Source of the DNA: Bimastos eiseni
Taxonomy: Eukaryota > Annelida > Clitellata > Crassiclitellata > Lumbricidae
Length of the DNA stretch: 64,000 nt
Direction of reading: 5' to 3'
Assembly: GCA_959347315.1 (NCBI GenBank)
Contig: OY365817.1
Coordinates: 5,421,231-5,485,230, forward strand
Positions 62,995 through 64,000 of the stretch are shown piece by piece. The notes below the pieces were generated by a model. It was given only the letters and a program-made list of their open reading frames with translations. It ran no database searches and had not been told where the DNA came from. The position numbers and the translations under genes are program-made. The stretch's first letter is position 1. Each line of letters begins with the position of its first letter.

Positions 62995-63510
62995 GAAGAA
63001 TAGCTATGGAGGAAAAATTGCCCTCAGTAAAAGAAATGAATTAATTAGAGGAAAGCTAAATAAGAATTTGAAGAAGTGAATAATGAAAACTATTATATAT
63101 GAAGTGCCGTGCTATATGGATCAGAACATGGACCATGAAGGAGGAAGACATCAAAAGATTGGAAGCCTTTGAGATGAGGATATGGCAAAGGATGGAGAGA
63201 GTCATTTGGATGGAATGCATCACAAAATGAAGAGATACTACAAAAGGTGGATGAAAAAAGCTCTCCGATAGGAACAATATTAGAAGCCGCATAACGAGGG
63301 GAGACTTCCTCATAAGAACTATAACTGAGGGAAGAGAATGGAAGGGAAAAAGACAAGAGGAAGACCAAGAACAATGTTATTGGACTGGATGATGAAGGAG
63401 GATTACGTCAAGTGGAAGGAGAGAGAACAGGAAAACGTGACAATTGGCAACATTGGATGCACAAACCTACTACCTAGGATGGCAGAGAAACAAAAGAAGA
63501 AGAAAACATA
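62995..63510 (+). mobile_element. LINE 3'-end remnant (post-RT region)
   Basis: Across frames it reads KRRIAMEEKL, then text like WTMKEEDIKRLEAFEMRIWQ, later MEGKKTRGRPRTMLLDWMMK and IGCTNLLPRMAE. This is the same post-RT tail type as in the LINE at 28757-31948 (compare CEMWIWRKM and GRPRKKW), but a different, opposite-strand fragment with many frameshifts. Confidence 0.8.
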
Positions 63511-63719
63511 AAAGCAAGCATTCACTCATTTGTAAGTTGTATACTTTTTCTATTTCGAAAAGGAAAAATTTAGAGGTTGGCTGATATATGCGACATGGAT
63601 TATATGCGAGTATATGCGGCTATTGTACTTTGTTTATTATTTGCTTTTTTCTTTTACATTTTCACAGATTTCTTTATTTTTGGTTTAACATTTTACACAC
63701 ACAATATATATAAAATCCC

Positions 63720-63880
63720 AGCACCAGGCTTTTCCTGTAGTTGGTCACTCACTATGGAATGACCTACCGACAGCAGTAGGATTCTTGTGGGGCCTGTCAC
63801 ATTGAGAAAGCCTCTGAATAGCCTGCTGTGAAAGGCCCTTTAGAAATGTTCATAAATAATAATAATGATAATGATATATA
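63720..63880 (+). mobile_element. CR1/L2-like LINE tail
   Basis: VVGHSLWNDLPTAVG resembles the RxWNxLP ending of CR1/L2 ORFs. It is followed by a 3' untranslated tail ending in an AATAATAATGATAATGATA microsatellite. Confidence 0.5.
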
Positions 63881-64000
63881 ATGCATGTTTGTCAAAATTT
63901 GCTGCCAACGGTAAATCCATCATTTCATTAACATGTAAACAATTTGACTTGTGTCCTGCAGGGGCCGTGTAGTATACTCTGCACAGAGCTTGCAGTATCC

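Overview
The window looks like nuclear DNA of an invertebrate metazoan. Genes are split by GT-AG introns, non-LTR retrotransposons and hAT-type DNA elements are present, and about a quarter of the sequence is tandem repeat. I cannot name the species.

One protein-coding gene can be reconstructed with confidence. It lies on the minus strand and runs from about 50.6 kb to beyond the left edge. It encodes an F-BAR/RhoGAP protein of the SLIT-ROBO Rho GTPase-activating protein (srGAP) family. Thirteen exons between 20356 and 148 join with every splice phase matching, giving 1710 nt with no stop. They cover the F-BAR domain and the first half of the RhoGAP domain, including the arginine finger. Two further exons are proposed upstream: a start exon at 50631-50484 and a 45-nt symmetric exon at 38789-38745. 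Their phases also fit, giving a total of 1903 nt or 634 codons. The rest of RhoGAP, the SH3 domain and the C-terminus lie off the left edge.

Layout. 0-20.4 kb: srGAP exons 3-15 with repeat-filled introns. Intron 9 (10961-7855) is almost entirely a 20-bp minisatellite. 20.4-38.7 kb: the proposed long intron 2, holding a 6.1-kb GT-rich array, a 3.2-kb LINE with a target-site duplication, and several smaller arrays. 38.8-50.5 kb: the proposed intron 1, with CA-rich and 25-bp arrays, a 23-bp GGACAATTG array, an 894-bp hAT element, a CR1/L2-like LINE tail and a pair of 117-bp inverted repeats. 50.6-51.3 kb: possible 5' UTR and promoter. 51.3-64 kb: mostly noncoding, with a 1.4-kb pyrimidine tract, 22-bp and 20-bp arrays, a 940-bp hAT element and LINE remnants. 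A short plus-strand exon near 60 kb is a weak hint of a neighbouring gene.

The most unusual pattern is in the srGAP introns. Two minisatellites start exactly at a 3' splice site, and each repeat unit is a copy of that splice site's polypyrimidine region with the terminal AG lost. The larger array also contains an inverted 486-bp block, so the pre-mRNA could form a long double-stranded RNA.
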